64,000 nt of DNA. It comes from Branchiostoma floridae (taxonomy: Eukaryota; Chordata; Leptocardii; Amphioxiformes; Branchiostomatidae). The stretch itself is not shown here. More notes on this DNA, generated by a model. That model saw nothing but the letters and a program-made list of their open reading frames with translations, was not told the origin of the DNA and ran no database searches. The DNA lies in assembly GCF_000003815.2 (NCBI RefSeq), contig NC_049997.1, positions 14,174,067-14,238,066 of the forward strand. The letters run 5' to 3'. Numbering within the stretch: position 1 is the first letter of the stretch.

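Larger units (their letters stand above)
612..63954 (+). other. Remaining introns over 300 bp with nothing recognised
   Basis: I saw only AT-rich unique-looking sequence in these introns: 7122-7677, 13640-14268, 18911-19283, 20265-20840, 20984-21562, 21718-22260, 23019-23410, 24178-24685, 26184-26565, 27459-28053, 28623-28996, 29158-29568, 30843-31313, 32348-32921, 33113-33642, 35334-35705, 35859-36315, 38407-38841, 40891-41382, 46685-47203, 48413-49068, 50640-51042, 53863-54227, 54308-54729, 56799-57278, 60358-60755, 60936-61395, 61571-62025, 62700-63072 and 63493-63954. Intron 31593-32215 contains one GC-richer patch (31800-31910) with weak inverted ends that I could not classify. Confidence 0.5.

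Overview
The window is eukaryotic genomic DNA from a draft assembly; one run of 131 Ns lies at 2607-2737. Nearly all of it is the inside of one enormous, intron-rich gene on the + strand. I traced 87 coding exons between 417 and 64000. Every junction is GT-AG and the codon phase carries correctly from each exon to the next. The joined exons give about 16.85 kb of coding sequence (about 5,600 residues) without an internal stop, and the gene runs past both window edges, so the start codon, signal peptide and stop codon are not visible. Short exons, introns of a few hundred bases, abundant short inverted-repeat transposons and the style of the protein fit an invertebrate deuterostome. I favour amphioxus (Branchiostoma), but that is inference.

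The protein reads as a giant type I membrane protein. In order it has: (1) nine Cys-rich units of about 150-210 residues (417-13639 and most of the 2.2-kb exon 15210-17387), with a LamG-like domain inserted in a single exon (14269-14967); (2) an unrecognised helix-plus-beta region (about 17100-19497); (3) about 18 divergent FN3-like modules with the signatures W..F.DPESG..Y and VD.TPP (20067-44335 and 51043-52527), interrupted by a PAN/apple-like domain (22261-22499); (4) a Cys-rich and concanavalin/GH16-like block (44882-50639); (5) a Cys-rich linker with a strong furin site (52955-54855); (6) a beta region with a degenerate GPS-like Cys pattern and a second furin site (55806-57677); (7) two tandem cadherin-like (Tandem-95 type) modules (57500-60935); (8) two EGF-like domains (60756-62065), one transmembrane helix (62072-62134) and a Pro/Ser-rich cytoplasmic tail that continues past 64000. 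The architecture suggests a cell-surface adhesion or recognition receptor processed by proprotein convertases. Ligand and pathway cannot be read from the sequence, and I do not recognise a named orthologue.

The introns hold most of the remaining structure: a 1.27-kb inverted-repeat element carrying nine 78-bp repeats and 14 perfect TGACGTCA (CRE) sites (8121-9385); a non-autonomous piggyBac-like element with TTAA target sites (2489-3581); a 1.09-kb TA-flanked terminal-inverted-repeat element (58425-59514); several MITE/foldback elements, including two copies of one family (18539-18702 and 37223-37388); LINE fragments and 3' tails; tRNA-derived SINEs; CTGATTGG minisatellites in two introns; and a 37-bp-arm hairpin. 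Two introns show local duplications of their own splice signals. No second host gene was found on either strand.
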